In this document: positions 37,584 to 45,863 of the stretch, piece by piece | Layout of the letters: every line of letters starts with the position of its first letter | How positions within the stretch are numbered: the first letter of the stretch is position 1 | NCBI RefSeq assembly: GCF_008710275.1 | Contig: NZ_VYQE01000003.1 | Span: 434,001-498,000 of the forward strand | From: Histidinibacterium aquaticum | GTDB lineage: Bacteria > Pseudomonadota > Alphaproteobacteria > Rhodobacterales > Rhodobacteraceae | Length of the DNA: 64,000 bases | Reading direction: 5' to 3' | Notes under the pieces: model-generated | What the model was told of the DNA's origin: nothing | Databases searched by the model: none | What the model saw: the letters and a program-made list of their open reading frames with translations, nothing else | Position numbers and translations under genes: made by a program

Positions 37584-38290
37584 GCCGGATCGTCCTCGTT
37601 CACGGGTCGGGCCACGGCGCCTGGTGCTGGGAGGCCGTGCTGCCGCATCTCCGCGCCGCCGGTCACGATCCGGTCGCCGTCGACATGCCCGGCCGCGGGG
37701 CCAATGCCCTGCCGCTGGAGGAGGCGACGCTCGACGACTTCGCCGACGCCTGCCTCGCCGCCGCCGGCGACGGCGCGGTCCTCGTGGGCCATTCCGCCGG
37801 CGGCTACGCCATCACCGCTGCCGCCCAGGCGCGGCCCGACCTCGTGGACCGGCTGATCTACGTCTGCGCCTTCGTCCCGGAGCCCGGCACGCCGCTTTCG
37901 GGGATGCGCCGGCTGATGAACCCGCCGCCGCTCTCCGGCGCAATCCGCAAGGCCCCCGACGGGCGCAGCTACACGGTCGATCCCGAACAGGCTCCCGCGC
38001 TCTTCTACAACGACCTGCCCGAGGCCGAGGCCCGGGCCGCCACCGCCCGGCTCTGCCCCGAGGCCGTGCTGCCGCAGGAGACGGCGCTCCCCGCCACCGA
38101 CCGCGCGGAGGCCCTGCCCCGTCGCTACATCCTTTGCGAGCGCGACGGGACGATCCTGCCCCACGCACAGGAGGCGATGACCTCGGGCTGGCCCGCCGCG
38201 CATGTCACCCGCATGGACACGAGCCACTCGCCCTTCCTCGCGGATCCCGAAGGACTCGCCCGCAACATCCTCCGCCACCTCGACGACTGA
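37580..38290 (+). CDS. Alpha/beta hydrolase (EstC/hydroxynitrile lyase-like)
   Basis: The 236-residue protein has VLVHGSGHGAWCWEAVLPHL, nucleophile elbow GHSAGGYAI and the final histidine in DTSHSPFLADPEG. These features resemble the EstC/salicylate-esterase and hydroxynitrile lyase-like branch. It starts at an ATGA overlap with the preceding gene. The substrate is unknown. Confidence 0.85.
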   Translation: MSRIVLVHGSGHGAWCWEAVLPHLRAAGHDPVAVDMPGRGANALPLEEATLDDFADACLAAAGDGAVLVGHSAGGYAITAAAQARPDLVDRLIYVCAFVPEPGTPLSGMRRLMNPPPLSGAIRKAPDGRSYTVDPEQAPALFYNDLPEAEARAATARLCPEAVLPQETALPATDRAEALPRRYILCERDGTILPHAQEAMTSGWPAAHVTRMDTSHSPFLADPEGLARNILRHLDD

Positions 38291-38364
38291 GGCTCCGGCC
38301 GGTTTCCGACACCGCGGGTCGCGGTGGGACGAGACCCCACGCCCTTCACGGAGAACCCTGCCCC

Positions 38365-39447
38365 ATGACCCGTATCAAGGCCGCCGTCTGCCACGCCTTC
38401 ACCGAGCCGCTCTCCATCGAGGAGGTCGAGCTGCGCGCGCCCCAGGCCGGCGAGGTCGAGGTCACGCTCGAGGCCGTCGCGATCTGCCACTCCGACATCT
38501 CCTTCGCCGAGGGCGCCTGGGGCGGACCGCTCCCGGCGGTCTACGGTCACGAGGCGGCGGGCCGGGTTTCGGCGACGGGAGCGGGCGTCACGGCCTTCGC
38601 CCACGGAGACAGGGTGGTGGTGACGCTCCTGCGGTCCTGCGGAGACTGCATCCCCTGCGCCAGCGGCCGCGCCGCCCTTTGCGAGACGCCCCGCGCCGCG
38701 CTCGGGCCCATCTCCTCGCCCGGGGACGAGGCCCCGCTCTACCAAGGCATGCATTGCGGCGCCTTTGCCGAGCGGGTGGTGGTGGACGAAAGCCAGATCG
38801 TCACCGTCGGCGAGGCCGTCCCGCCGGATGCCGCCGCGCTGCTCGCCTGCGGCGTCATCACCGGCGTTGGCGCCGTGGTGAACGCGGCGAAGATGCGCCC
38901 GGGGCAGGATGCGGTCGTCATCGGCGCGGGCGGTGTCGGGCTCAACGCGATCCAGGGCGCGCGCATCGCCGGGGCCCGGCGCGTCGTGGCCGTCGACCTT
39001 TCCGAGGAAAAGCTCGCCATGGCCCGAGACTTCGGCGCGACCGACACGGTGCTCGCCACGGGCGAGGCGCCCTGGGACGAGGCGCGGGAGAAGATCGGCC
39101 GCGGGGCCGACGCGGTGCTCGTGACCGTGGGCGTGGCTCCCGCCTACGACGCCGCACCGCGCTACCTCGCGCCCGGCGGGACGGTCGTGATGATCGGCCT
39201 GCCCCACACCGGCGCCATGTCCACCTACGAGCCGGTGACGCTGGCCTCGCTCGGACAGGGCATGATCGGCTCCAAGATGGGCGACGTGGTGATCCGCCGC
39301 GACATTCCCTGGATGGTCGATCTCTACGAGCAGGGCCGGCTCAAGCTGGACGAGCTGGTCTCGGGCCGCTGGCCGCTGGAGAGGATCAACGAGGCCATCG
39401 CCGACACCCGCACCGGCGGCGCGCGGCGCAACGTGATCCTGTTCTAA
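38365..39447 (+). CDS. Zinc-dependent alcohol dehydrogenase
   Basis: The 360-residue MDR protein has catalytic zinc ligands in ICHSD and GHEAAG, the four-cysteine structural zinc lobe CGDCIPCASGRAALC, and the Rossmann motif GAGGVGLNAIQGA. It resembles class III-like alcohol dehydrogenases. GGAGAAC precedes ATG 38365. It follows two hydrolases, so the block may degrade an ester or lactone to an alcohol and then oxidise it, which is an inference. Confidence 0.9.
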   Translation: MTRIKAAVCHAFTEPLSIEEVELRAPQAGEVEVTLEAVAICHSDISFAEGAWGGPLPAVYGHEAAGRVSATGAGVTAFAHGDRVVVTLLRSCGDCIPCASGRAALCETPRAALGPISSPGDEAPLYQGMHCGAFAERVVVDESQIVTVGEAVPPDAAALLACGVITGVGAVVNAAKMRPGQDAVVIGAGGVGLNAIQGARIAGARRVVAVDLSEEKLAMARDFGATDTVLATGEAPWDEAREKIGRGADAVLVTVGVAPAYDAAPRYLAPGGTVVMIGLPHTGAMSTYEPVTLASLGQGMIGSKMGDVVIRRDIPWMVDLYEQGRLKLDELVSGRWPLERINEAIADTRTGGARRNVILF

Positions 39448-39619
39448 CTCTCCACCCGCTGCGCATCCGGCACGCAGACCGCCCGCCTTCGCGGCGACGG
39501 GCGCCCGCTCTGTCGCAAACCGGCGCTCCGGAGACGCTCCGGCGACGACAGGCGTGGTCGATCCGTGCAAGGCGGGACGAACCCGGCTAATCTCGGTCCG
39601 GAGGCGAAAGGAAGAACGC

Positions 39620-40915
39620 ATGAGCCAGGTCTTGCTGAGAGTCTGGGCCCTGCTGCTGGGCATCGTCCTCATCATGCTCGGCAACGGCATGCACTTCACT
39701 CTCATCGGCCTGCGCGGCGGGATCGAGGGGTTCTCCGCCGCCGAACTCTCGGTCGTCACCTCCGGCTACTTCCTGGGATTTCTCTCCGGCGCACGGCTGA
39801 CGCCGCTGATGATCCGGCGGGTGGGCCACGTCCGGGTCTTCGCCGCCCTCGGCAGCTTCATGTCGGCGGGGCTGATCACGCTGCCGCTGCTGACCGAGCC
39901 CTGGGCCTGGACCCTCCTGAGGATCCTTCTCGGCTTCTGCATGTCCGGCATCTACGTCGCCGCCGAGAGCTGGCTGAACGAGGCCTCCACCAACGAGACG
40001 CGCGGCAAGGTGCTCTCGGCCTACATGATCGCCCAAACGCTGGGGATCATCGGCGCGCAGGGCCTGCTGACGCTCGGCGACGCGGGCACCTCGGTGCTCT
40101 TCATCGGCGCCTCGATCCTCGTGTCGATTTCCTTCGCGCCGATCCTGCTCTCCGCCGCTCCCGCCCCCGCTGTGGAACTCACCCGGCCGATGTCCCTGGC
40201 CGGACTCTTCCGTGGCTCGCCGCTCGGCACCGTGGGGATCTTCCTGCTGGGCAGCGCCTACGCCACGCAGACCGGCATGGGCGCTGTCTTCGGCACGCAG
40301 ATCGGCATGACCGCCTCGCAGATCGCGCTCTTCGTCGCGGTCCTCTTCGCCGGGGCGCTGGTGCTGCAGTACCCGGTGGGCTGGCTCTCCGACCGGATGG
40401 ACCGGCGCAAGCTGATCTTCGGCGCCTCCGTCCTCGGCGCCGGGGCCTGCCTTCTCGGCTGGCTCACGGGAGGCGGTCTCTTGGCGCTCAACATCGCGGC
40501 CTTCTTCGCGGGCGGGGTCACCACGCCGCTCTACGCGCTCTTCCTAGCCTATACCAACGACTCGCTCTCGGCCGAGGACATGCCCGCGGCCTCGGGTGGC
40601 CTCGTTTTCACCTTCGGTCTCGGTGCCATCGCCGGGCCGCTGGTCACCGGCTGGGCGATGCAGAGCTTCGGGCCCTTCGCCTTCTGGCCCTCTCTCGGCG
40701 GCACCTTCGCCGCCATCGCGCTCTACGCCGCCTATCGCATGACCCAGCGCCCCACCGACGGGACGGTGGAGACCGAGAGCTACCTCGGCGTCGTGCCCAC
40801 CGCCTCCGTCATCGCGGTCGAGGCCGCCGGCAGCTGGGCCGCCGACCAGGCCGAGGCCGAGCGGGAGGCGGACGCGGAGGCCGAGGCGGAGCGAGAGGCC
40901 GAAGAACCCGCCTGA
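39620..40915 (+). CDS. MFS transporter with acidic C-terminal tail
   Basis: The 431-residue protein has 12 predicted helices (for example VLLRVWALLLGIVLIMLGNGMHF, YPVGWLSDRMDRRKLIFG between helices 8 and 9) and a long C-terminal tail rich in alanine and glutamate (EREADAEAEAEREAEE). The family includes YcaD-type proteins, from the ESWLNEASTNETRGKVLSAYM segment. Substrate unknown. ATG 39620 has AAAGGAAG upstream. Confidence 0.88.
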   Translation: MSQVLLRVWALLLGIVLIMLGNGMHFTLIGLRGGIEGFSAAELSVVTSGYFLGFLSGARLTPLMIRRVGHVRVFAALGSFMSAGLITLPLLTEPWAWTLLRILLGFCMSGIYVAAESWLNEASTNETRGKVLSAYMIAQTLGIIGAQGLLTLGDAGTSVLFIGASILVSISFAPILLSAAPAPAVELTRPMSLAGLFRGSPLGTVGIFLLGSAYATQTGMGAVFGTQIGMTASQIALFVAVLFAGALVLQYPVGWLSDRMDRRKLIFGASVLGAGACLLGWLTGGGLLALNIAAFFAGGVTTPLYALFLAYTNDSLSAEDMPAASGGLVFTFGLGAIAGPLVTGWAMQSFGPFAFWPSLGGTFAAIALYAAYRMTQRPTDGTVETESYLGVVPTASVIAVEAAGSWAADQAEAEREADAEAEAEREAEEPA

Positions 40916-40953
40916 CCGCACGAAATTTCCCAGTCTTTTCCTTATCTTGACCA

Positions 40954-40973
40954 GGCGTCCAAATTTGGACGCC
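40954..40973. promoter_or_regulatory. Perfect 20-base palindrome, likely operator
   Basis: GGCGTCCAAA and TTTGGACGCC form an uninterrupted palindrome 63 bases before the enolase-superfamily gene and 38 bases after the MFS stop. TTGACC at 40947 sits just before it like a -35 element, so the palindrome would cover the spacer and -10 region. There is no T-run, so it reads as an operator rather than a terminator. The cognate regulator is not in the window. Confidence 0.55.
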
Positions 40974-41036
40974 CCTCGTCTGGACCCCCACGAGAGTTCG
41001 TGAAAGCCTCCCCTCGTCGCCACCCGGAGGCCGGAC

Positions 41037-42263
41037 ATGAAACTGCAGGACCTCGAGATCTTCGTCGTCTCTCCCCCCGATCCCGGCTGGGGAGGCCGCT
41101 ACTGGATCGTGCCGAAGATCACCACCTCCGACGGCGTGACCGGCTACGGCGAATGCTACGCCGCCACCGTCGGCCCCGAGGCCATGCGCGCGGTCATCGA
41201 GGACGTCTTCTCCCGCCACATGCAGGGCGAGAGCCCCGACCGCGTCGAGCTGATGCGCCAGAGGGTCTACTCCTCGGGCTTCACCCAGCGCCCCGATCTC
41301 ACTGTCATGGGTGCTTTCTCCGGTCTCGAGATCGCCTGCTGGGATATTCTCGGCAAGGCGGCGGGGAAGCCCGTCCATGCCCTGATCGGCGGCCGGGTGA
41401 ACGACCGTATCCGCTGCTACTCCTACCTCTATCCCGGCGCCGACGACGCCCTGCCCGAGTTCTGGACTTCCGCCGAGGCCGCCGCCCGCGCCGCCAAGCG
41501 GCTGGTGGGCGAGGGCTACACCGCGGTCAAGTTCGACCCCGCCGGCCCCTACACCATCCGCGGCGGCCACATGCCCGCCATGACCGACATCTCCCGCTCC
41601 ATGGCCTTCTGCGAGGCGGTGCGCGAGGCCGTGGGCGACCGGGCCGACATCCTCTTCGGCACCCACGGCCAGTTCTCCGTCGCCGGCGCGATCCGCATGG
41701 GCCGCGCGATCGAGGAGTACGACCCGCTCTGGTACGAAGAGCCCGTGCCCCCCGACAACCCGCAGGCCATGGCCGAGGTCGCCGCCGCCACCCGCGTCCC
41801 CGTCGCCACCGGCGAACGGCTGACCACCACCGCCGAGTTCGCCGCCGTCCTGCGCGCCGGCGCCGCCCGCATCCTCCAGCCCGCCCTCGGGCGCGCCGGG
41901 GGTATCTGGGAGGGCCGCAAGATCGCTGCCCTGGCCGAGAGCTTCGGCGCCCAGATGGCGCCGCACCTCTACGCCGGACCGGTGGAGTGGGCGGCCAACC
42001 TCCAGCTCTCCGCCGCGATGCCGAACCTTCTGCTCGCCGAGACCATCGACACCGATTTCCACCGCGCCCTGATCGGCGGACGCATCCGGGTCGAGGGCGG
42101 CTACGTCGAGCTCTCCTCCGAACCCGGCCTCGGCATCGACTTCGACGAGGACCTCGCCCGCGCGCACCCCTGGACCGGCGAAGGCCTGCACCTGCAGATG
42201 CAGGAGAGCCCGGTCAGCTATCACGAGGAAAACGTCTTCGAGGGCGGCGCGCCGCGTCGCTAG
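41037..42263 (+). CDS. Mandelate racemase/muconate lactonizing enzyme family protein
   Basis: The 408-residue protein has the enolase-superfamily barrel: GRYWIVPKITTSDGVTGYGE at the capping domain, YTAVKFDPAGPY, LFGTHGQFSVAGA at the end of a barrel strand, WYEEPVPPDNP, ATGERLTT and MAPHLYAGP with a catalytic histidine. It is probably a sugar-acid dehydratase. The third barrel ligand region reads GTHGQ rather than the more usual DxHG. GGAGGCCGG precedes ATG 41037. The operator-like palindrome lies upstream. Confidence 0.85.
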   Translation: MKLQDLEIFVVSPPDPGWGGRYWIVPKITTSDGVTGYGECYAATVGPEAMRAVIEDVFSRHMQGESPDRVELMRQRVYSSGFTQRPDLTVMGAFSGLEIACWDILGKAAGKPVHALIGGRVNDRIRCYSYLYPGADDALPEFWTSAEAAARAAKRLVGEGYTAVKFDPAGPYTIRGGHMPAMTDISRSMAFCEAVREAVGDRADILFGTHGQFSVAGAIRMGRAIEEYDPLWYEEPVPPDNPQAMAEVAAATRVPVATGERLTTTAEFAAVLRAGAARILQPALGRAGGIWEGRKIAALAESFGAQMAPHLYAGPVEWAANLQLSAAMPNLLLAETIDTDFHRALIGGRIRVEGGYVELSSEPGLGIDFDEDLARAHPWTGEGLHLQMQESPVSYHEENVFEGGAPRR

Positions 42264-42268
42264 CGCTC

Positions 42269-42294
42269 CCCCTCTTCTGGGCCAAATATCCCCG
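42269..42294. repeat. Degenerate intergenic repeat, copy 2
   Basis: This 26-base stretch containing TTCTGGGCCAAATATCCCCG resembles the stretch at 25729-25754 (19 of 26 positions). It begins five bases after the enolase-superfamily stop and continues into a small CGGAG/CTCCG inverted repeat. Sequences of this type recur between genes in Rhodobacteraceae, by recollection. Confidence 0.35.
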
Positions 42295-42403
42295 CCGGAG
42301 GCTCCGCCATCCGCACGCGCTCAGGCCCCGGGGCATCGGGCTCACGCCCGCCGGAGAGACCGCGATAGAGAGAGGGCCGGCGCAGCCGGGCCTCGCCGCC
42401 GGA

Positions 42404-42432
42404 TTGACGCGTCCCCGGGCAGGGCGTACCAA
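42404..42432 (+). promoter_or_regulatory. Candidate promoter of the leader-peptide attenuator
   Basis: TTGACG at 42404-42409 and TACCAA at 42427-42432 are spaced by 17 bases. A start seven bases downstream would fall on the A of the ATG at 42439, making the leader peptide message leaderless, as in the trp attenuator of Sinorhizobium. The -10 is weak (3 of 6 consensus positions). Confidence 0.45.
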
Positions 42433-42438
42433 AGCCCC

Positions 42439-42486
42439 ATGACCCGTCCCGTCGCCTCCAGCTATTTCTTTACCGGATCCCTTTAG
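42439..42486 (+). CDS. 15-residue leader peptide of a transcription attenuator
   Basis: The short frame encodes MTRPVASSYFFTGSL and ends at TAG 42484-42486. It has no ribosome site upstream, which fits a leaderless start at the promoter. The cluster Ser-Ser-Tyr-Phe-Phe (42457-42471) is a plausible stall site. A strong terminator follows 28 bases later and the acetyltransferase gene 89 bases later. Pairing options support an attenuator: bases 42450-42455 can pair with 42498-42503, and 42491-42496 with 42518-42523. The regulatory reading is an inference; the peptide might also be a chance frame. Confidence 0.55.
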   Translation: MTRPVASSYFFTGSL

Positions 42487-42514
42487 GACCCGGCGGAGCG
42501 ACGTGACCAGACCG

Positions 42515-42538
42515 AAGCCGCCGCGAGGCGGCTTTTTT
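42515..42538 (+). terminator. Intrinsic terminator between leader peptide and GNAT gene
   Basis: AAGCCGCC (42515-42522), a GCGA tetraloop and GGCGGCTT (42527-42534) form an 8-base stem running into six T residues (42533-42538). It is placed 37 bases before the acetyltransferase start, so transcripts must read through it to express that gene. An alternative fold with 42491-42496 would break the stem. Confidence 0.85.
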
Positions 42539-42575
42539 CGTTCCCCCTCGCGGCCCTGCCGACAAGGAGCCGCGC

Positions 42576-43043
42576 ATGGACCGTGCGACGATCAGACCCT
42601 TCACCTACACCGACCTGCCCGAACTGCACCGCATGATCGGTGCGCTCGCCGCGCATCACGGTGACCCGCCTCCGCCCGACCGGGAGGCACTGCTCCGCGA
42701 CGTGACCGGGGCAGCGCCGCTGGCAACGATCCTGATGGCCTCCGACAGTCGGGGTGCAGCCGGCTATGCCGCGCTCAATCTGGTCCCGCGCCTGCACGAG
42801 GGCGGCCGCGGCATGGAGCTGCATCATCTCTGGGTCGAACCCGACCGGCGCGGCAGCGGCACCGCCCGGCGGCTCATCGAGGCGGCGAAGAGGCTCGCCG
42901 TCGAGAAGGGCTGCAGCCAGCTCACCGTCGGCACGCATCCGTCGAACGCCGAAGCCCAGGCCTACTACCCCCGCGCGGGCTTCGAGCCGATGGCGACGGG
43001 CGGTCCGCGCTTCCGCCTGCGGCTGGTCCCGGCTGAGGGCTGA
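42576..43043 (+). CDS. GNAT family N-acetyltransferase under probable attenuation
   Basis: The 155-residue protein has a GNAT core: RPFTYTDLPELHRMIGALAAHHG, ELHHLWVEPDRRGSGTARRLIEAA with the acetyl-CoA pyrophosphate loop RRGSGT, and NAEAQAYYPRAGFEPM. The substrate could be an amino acid, amine or antibiotic. AAGGAG lies before ATG 42576. The terminator and leader peptide upstream suggest that expression depends on translation of a Tyr-Phe-Phe-containing leader. Confidence 0.82.
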   Translation: MDRATIRPFTYTDLPELHRMIGALAAHHGDPPPPDREALLRDVTGAAPLATILMASDSRGAAGYAALNLVPRLHEGGRGMELHHLWVEPDRRGSGTARRLIEAAKRLAVEKGCSQLTVGTHPSNAEAQAYYPRAGFEPMATGGPRFRLRLVPAEG

Positions 43044-43110
43044 GCCCGGAGCCTCCGCGATCGAGCGCGCGACCTTTCCATCCCGCGCGCCCTCCGTCAC
43101 TCTCCGGAAC

Positions 43111-43797
43111 ATGGCAAAGACCGCGCCCGGAACGCCTTCGCTCCTCCGCCGCCTCGCCGCGCGGGCGGCAGGGCATGCCATCGTGCTCTTCGCGCGCTTC
43201 GTCACCGCCGTCCGCGCCGATTGGCGCGGCAGCGAGCCGGTGCCCCGCCAGCGCATCTACTACGCCAACCACGTCTCCAACGGCGACATGCCGATGATCT
43301 GGTCGGTGCTGCCTCCCGCGATCCGCCGCACCGTCCGGCCCGTCGCCGCGGCCGACTATTGGCTGCAGACGCCCCTGCGCGCCTTCATCGGGCCCGAGGT
43401 TTTCCGCTGCGTGCTGATCGACCGCCGCCCGGAGCACCGGACCGCCGACCCGGTGGAGACCATGGTCGCCGCCCTGGACGAGGGCGCGTCGCTGATCCTC
43501 TTCCCGGAGGGGAACCGCAACATGACCGAGGACCCGCTCCTGCCCTTCCGCTCCGGCCTCTACCACCTCGCCAAGGCGCGGCCGGACGTCGACCTTGTGC
43601 CGACCTGGGTCGCGAACCTCAACGAGATCATGCCGAAGGGAGAGGTGATCCCCCTTCCGCTCATCTGCACGGTCACCTTCGGAGCGTCGGTCCATCTCGA
43701 GCCGGGCGAAGACCGCGCGGCCTTCCTCGACCGGGCCGCCCGGGCGCTGGTGGCTCTCGCGCCGGACCGCCGCCTGCCGCCGGGAGAGGCGGCATGA
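43111..43797 (+). CDS. Lysophospholipid acyltransferase family protein (PlsC-like)
   Basis: The 228-residue protein has the acyltransferase HX4D motif (NHVSNGDMPM) near residue 51, a basic loop and ILFPEGNRNMTED (the glycerol-phosphate-binding motif), with a later VPTWVANLNEIMPKGE. It transfers acyl groups to lysophosphatidate or a related lipid at the membrane. ATG 43111 is chosen because the region before it shows no family sequence. It overlaps the CdsA-like gene by four bases. Confidence 0.87.
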   Translation: MAKTAPGTPSLLRRLAARAAGHAIVLFARFVTAVRADWRGSEPVPRQRIYYANHVSNGDMPMIWSVLPPAIRRTVRPVAAADYWLQTPLRAFIGPEVFRCVLIDRRPEHRTADPVETMVAALDEGASLILFPEGNRNMTEDPLLPFRSGLYHLAKARPDVDLVPTWVANLNEIMPKGEVIPLPLICTVTFGASVHLEPGEDRAAFLDRAARALVALAPDRRLPPGEAA

Positions 43798-44738
43798 GCC
43801 AGGCCACGACCGATATCCTGCTGCTCGCCATCGGCGTCGTCGCCCTGCTGACCGCGCTCAGTTTCTTCGGCGAGGTGCTGCGGGCCCGTCAGCCCGAGGG
43901 CCGGACCTCGACCGTGGTCGAGACCTTCGTGATGCGGGTGCACACCTGGTGGGCCATGGTCCTGCTGCTGGCGCTGGCGCTGATCGTGGGCTTTCCCGGC
44001 GTGCTGCTGCTCTTCGCCTTCGCCTCCTTCGCCGCCCTGCGCGAGTTCATGACCTACACCCACAAGCGCCGCGCCGATCACCTCTCGCTCGCCGCGGCCT
44101 TCTTCGTGGTGCTGCCGCTCCAGTACGTCTTCCTCTGGACCGGGGACGAGGGGCTCTTCGGCACCTTCGTGCCGGTCTACGCCTTCCTTCTGCTGCCGAT
44201 GCTCTCGGCCTTCCGGGGAGACACACGCAGCTTTCTGGTCCGCGTGGCCGAAACCCAGTGGGGGCTGATGATCGCGGTCTTCTGTCTCAGTCACCTGCCG
44301 GCGCTCATGGTGCTCGACATCCCGGGCTTCGAGAACCGGACCGCCCTGCTCATCGTGTTCTTCGTCATGGTCGTGCAGGCCGGCGACCTGCTGGCCTTCT
44401 ACTTCGGCCTGCGCCTCGGCCGGACCCGCATCGCGCCCGATCTCTCGCCGCGCACCTGGGAAGGCACGATTTGCGGCCTCGCCTCCGCGGCGCTCGTCGG
44501 GGCGGCGCTCGCCTGGATCACGCCCTTCGGCGTCTTCCCGGCCATGGTCATGGCCTCGGTCGCCTCCGCCACCGGGATGGCGGGCAGCCTCGTCTTCACG
44601 GCGATCAAGCGCGAGCGCGGCGTGAGCGACTGGTCCCACCTGATCCCGGGACAGGGCGGCTTCCTCGACCAGCTCGACAGCGCGATCTTCGCTGCGCCGA
44701 TCTTCTTCCACCTCACCGGCACGATCTGGGCGGTCTGA
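43794..44738 (+). CDS. CdsA-like phosphatidate cytidylyltransferase family protein with degenerate signature
   Basis: The 314-residue membrane protein has about seven to eight predicted helices and the CdsA-type C-terminal signature region IKRERGVSDWSHLIPGQGGFLDQLDS. Compared with the family pattern, the lysine before DW is serine, the histidine of HGG is glutamine, and the arginine of DRxD is glutamine; both metal-binding aspartates remain. The fold clearly belongs to the family, closest to YnbB-like forms. Catalytic activity as a CDP-diacylglycerol synthase is therefore uncertain. It is co-translated with the acyltransferase. Confidence 0.85.
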   Translation: MSQATTDILLLAIGVVALLTALSFFGEVLRARQPEGRTSTVVETFVMRVHTWWAMVLLLALALIVGFPGVLLLFAFASFAALREFMTYTHKRRADHLSLAAAFFVVLPLQYVFLWTGDEGLFGTFVPVYAFLLLPMLSAFRGDTRSFLVRVAETQWGLMIAVFCLSHLPALMVLDIPGFENRTALLIVFFVMVVQAGDLLAFYFGLRLGRTRIAPDLSPRTWEGTICGLASAALVGAALAWITPFGVFPAMVMASVASATGMAGSLVFTAIKRERGVSDWSHLIPGQGGFLDQLDSAIFAAPIFFHLTGTIWAV

Positions 44739-44740
44739 AG

Positions 44741-45493
44741 CTACCTCTCGTCCGGCCCCAACGGCCCTCGATGCCGCCAGCGACGGGGCGCGAGCCGGGT
44801 GATCGCCCCGCGCACGAGGCGCTGCCAGGCGGTCTTCGGCGGCCGCAGCCCGAGGACATGCACGATGATCGGTCTGGGCTGGTCCGAGTAGATCAACTCG
44901 GAGGCCTCGAACATCCGTTTGTTCCACTGCGGCGGCAGGATGTAGAGCTTCAGGTCCTGCGCCTGCCAGAGTTGCTCGCGCAGCGTCGCCTGGTCGGTCC
45001 CGATCCCCGCCTCCTCGCGGGCCCGGTGATAGGCCTCCCGCCAGTTCTCCAGCAGCCGCATCGCCGCGCCGTCGGATCGGTAGAGCAGAACGCCACTGTT
45101 CACCTGCGGAAAGACGTAAGGGACGCCGCCCTCCCAGGAGCGGTTCTGCGAGGGCCGCGACCATGTGGCGACATGCGCCGCTGCCATGTCGAACCGGTCG
45201 AGCAGGTCGAAGACGGGCGTCACCTCCGCCAATGCGAGGGTGTCCGTGTCGACGTAGAGCGTGCGGTCGAAGGGCGTGAGCGGCATGCAGTCGACCTTGC
45301 TGCGCCGGTGCGCGTCCGGCACCTCGCGCAGGATCTCGAAGCCCTCTGCCGCCTCGGGCACGTCGGTGAAGAGGCAGGCCTGCAGGTCGGGCGCATGGTC
45401 CCGGAAGCTCGCCCGCGCCCGGCTCGCCGCCTCGGCATGGGCGCGCCCGGAGGCGACGAAGAGCAGCCCGCGCGTCGTCTCGTGTCCGGTCAT
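44741..45493 (-). CDS. Glycosyltransferase-like protein (DxD nucleotide-diphospho-sugar type)
   Basis: The 250-residue protein has a GT-A-like layout with the metal-binding DxD in TLYVDTDTLAL (about residue 85) and VNSGVLLYRSDGAAM, as in nucleotide-diphospho-sugar transferases. The C-terminal part is rich in tryptophan and proline. Start ATG 45493 has GGAG nine bases upstream; a longer start at 45565 lacks that. The 160 bases between this gene and the tRNA hold no recognised feature. Confidence 0.78.
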   Translation of the reverse strand: MTGHETTRGLLFVASGRAHAEAASRARASFRDHAPDLQACLFTDVPEAAEGFEILREVPDAHRRSKVDCMPLTPFDRTLYVDTDTLALAEVTPVFDLLDRFDMAAAHVATWSRPSQNRSWEGGVPYVFPQVNSGVLLYRSDGAAMRLLENWREAYHRAREEAGIGTDQATLREQLWQAQDLKLYILPPQWNKRMFEASELIYSDQPRPIIVHVLGLRPPKTAWQRLVRGAITRLAPRRWRHRGPLGPDER

Positions 45494-45654
45494 CCGCAGG
45501 CTCCGATCTGGCGGGTGGACGTCACGCCCCACATGCCCCCTGCATGCCGCCCGTTTCAAGGCCATCGCGCCCCGGTGACTGCGCGACCCTCAGGGAAACT
45601 CGGACCTCGCCGTGGAAGACCCGCCTACTCGCGACGAGCTATTGAACCGAGGGC

Positions 45655-45731
45655 TGGCGATCCCACGAGGACTCGAACCCCGAACCTGCTGATTAGAAGT
45701 CAGCTGCTCTATCCAGTTGAGCTATGGGACC
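45655..45731 (-). tRNA. tRNA-Arg (anticodon TCT)
   Basis: The minus strand reads a full cloverleaf: acceptor GGTCCCA pairing with TGGGATC, D-arm GCTC/GAGC, anticodon arm GCTGA-CTTCTAA-TCAGC with anticodon TCT, and T-arm CGGGG-TTCGAGT-CCTCG. The discriminator is G and CCA is encoded (45657-45655). Two wobble pairs appear, one in the acceptor and one in the T-arm. Confidence 0.95.
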
Positions 45732-45863
45732 GCGCCTGTCGTCCTTAGCCGCGGCCCGGACCTCGATCAAGCGCGCGTCCTCGCCTTAACTCCCAAGAAG
45801 GAAATCCGCGGTAGGCAGGGTGCGGGCCGGGGTCACCGGCTCGCAACAGGAAAGGAGCCCACG

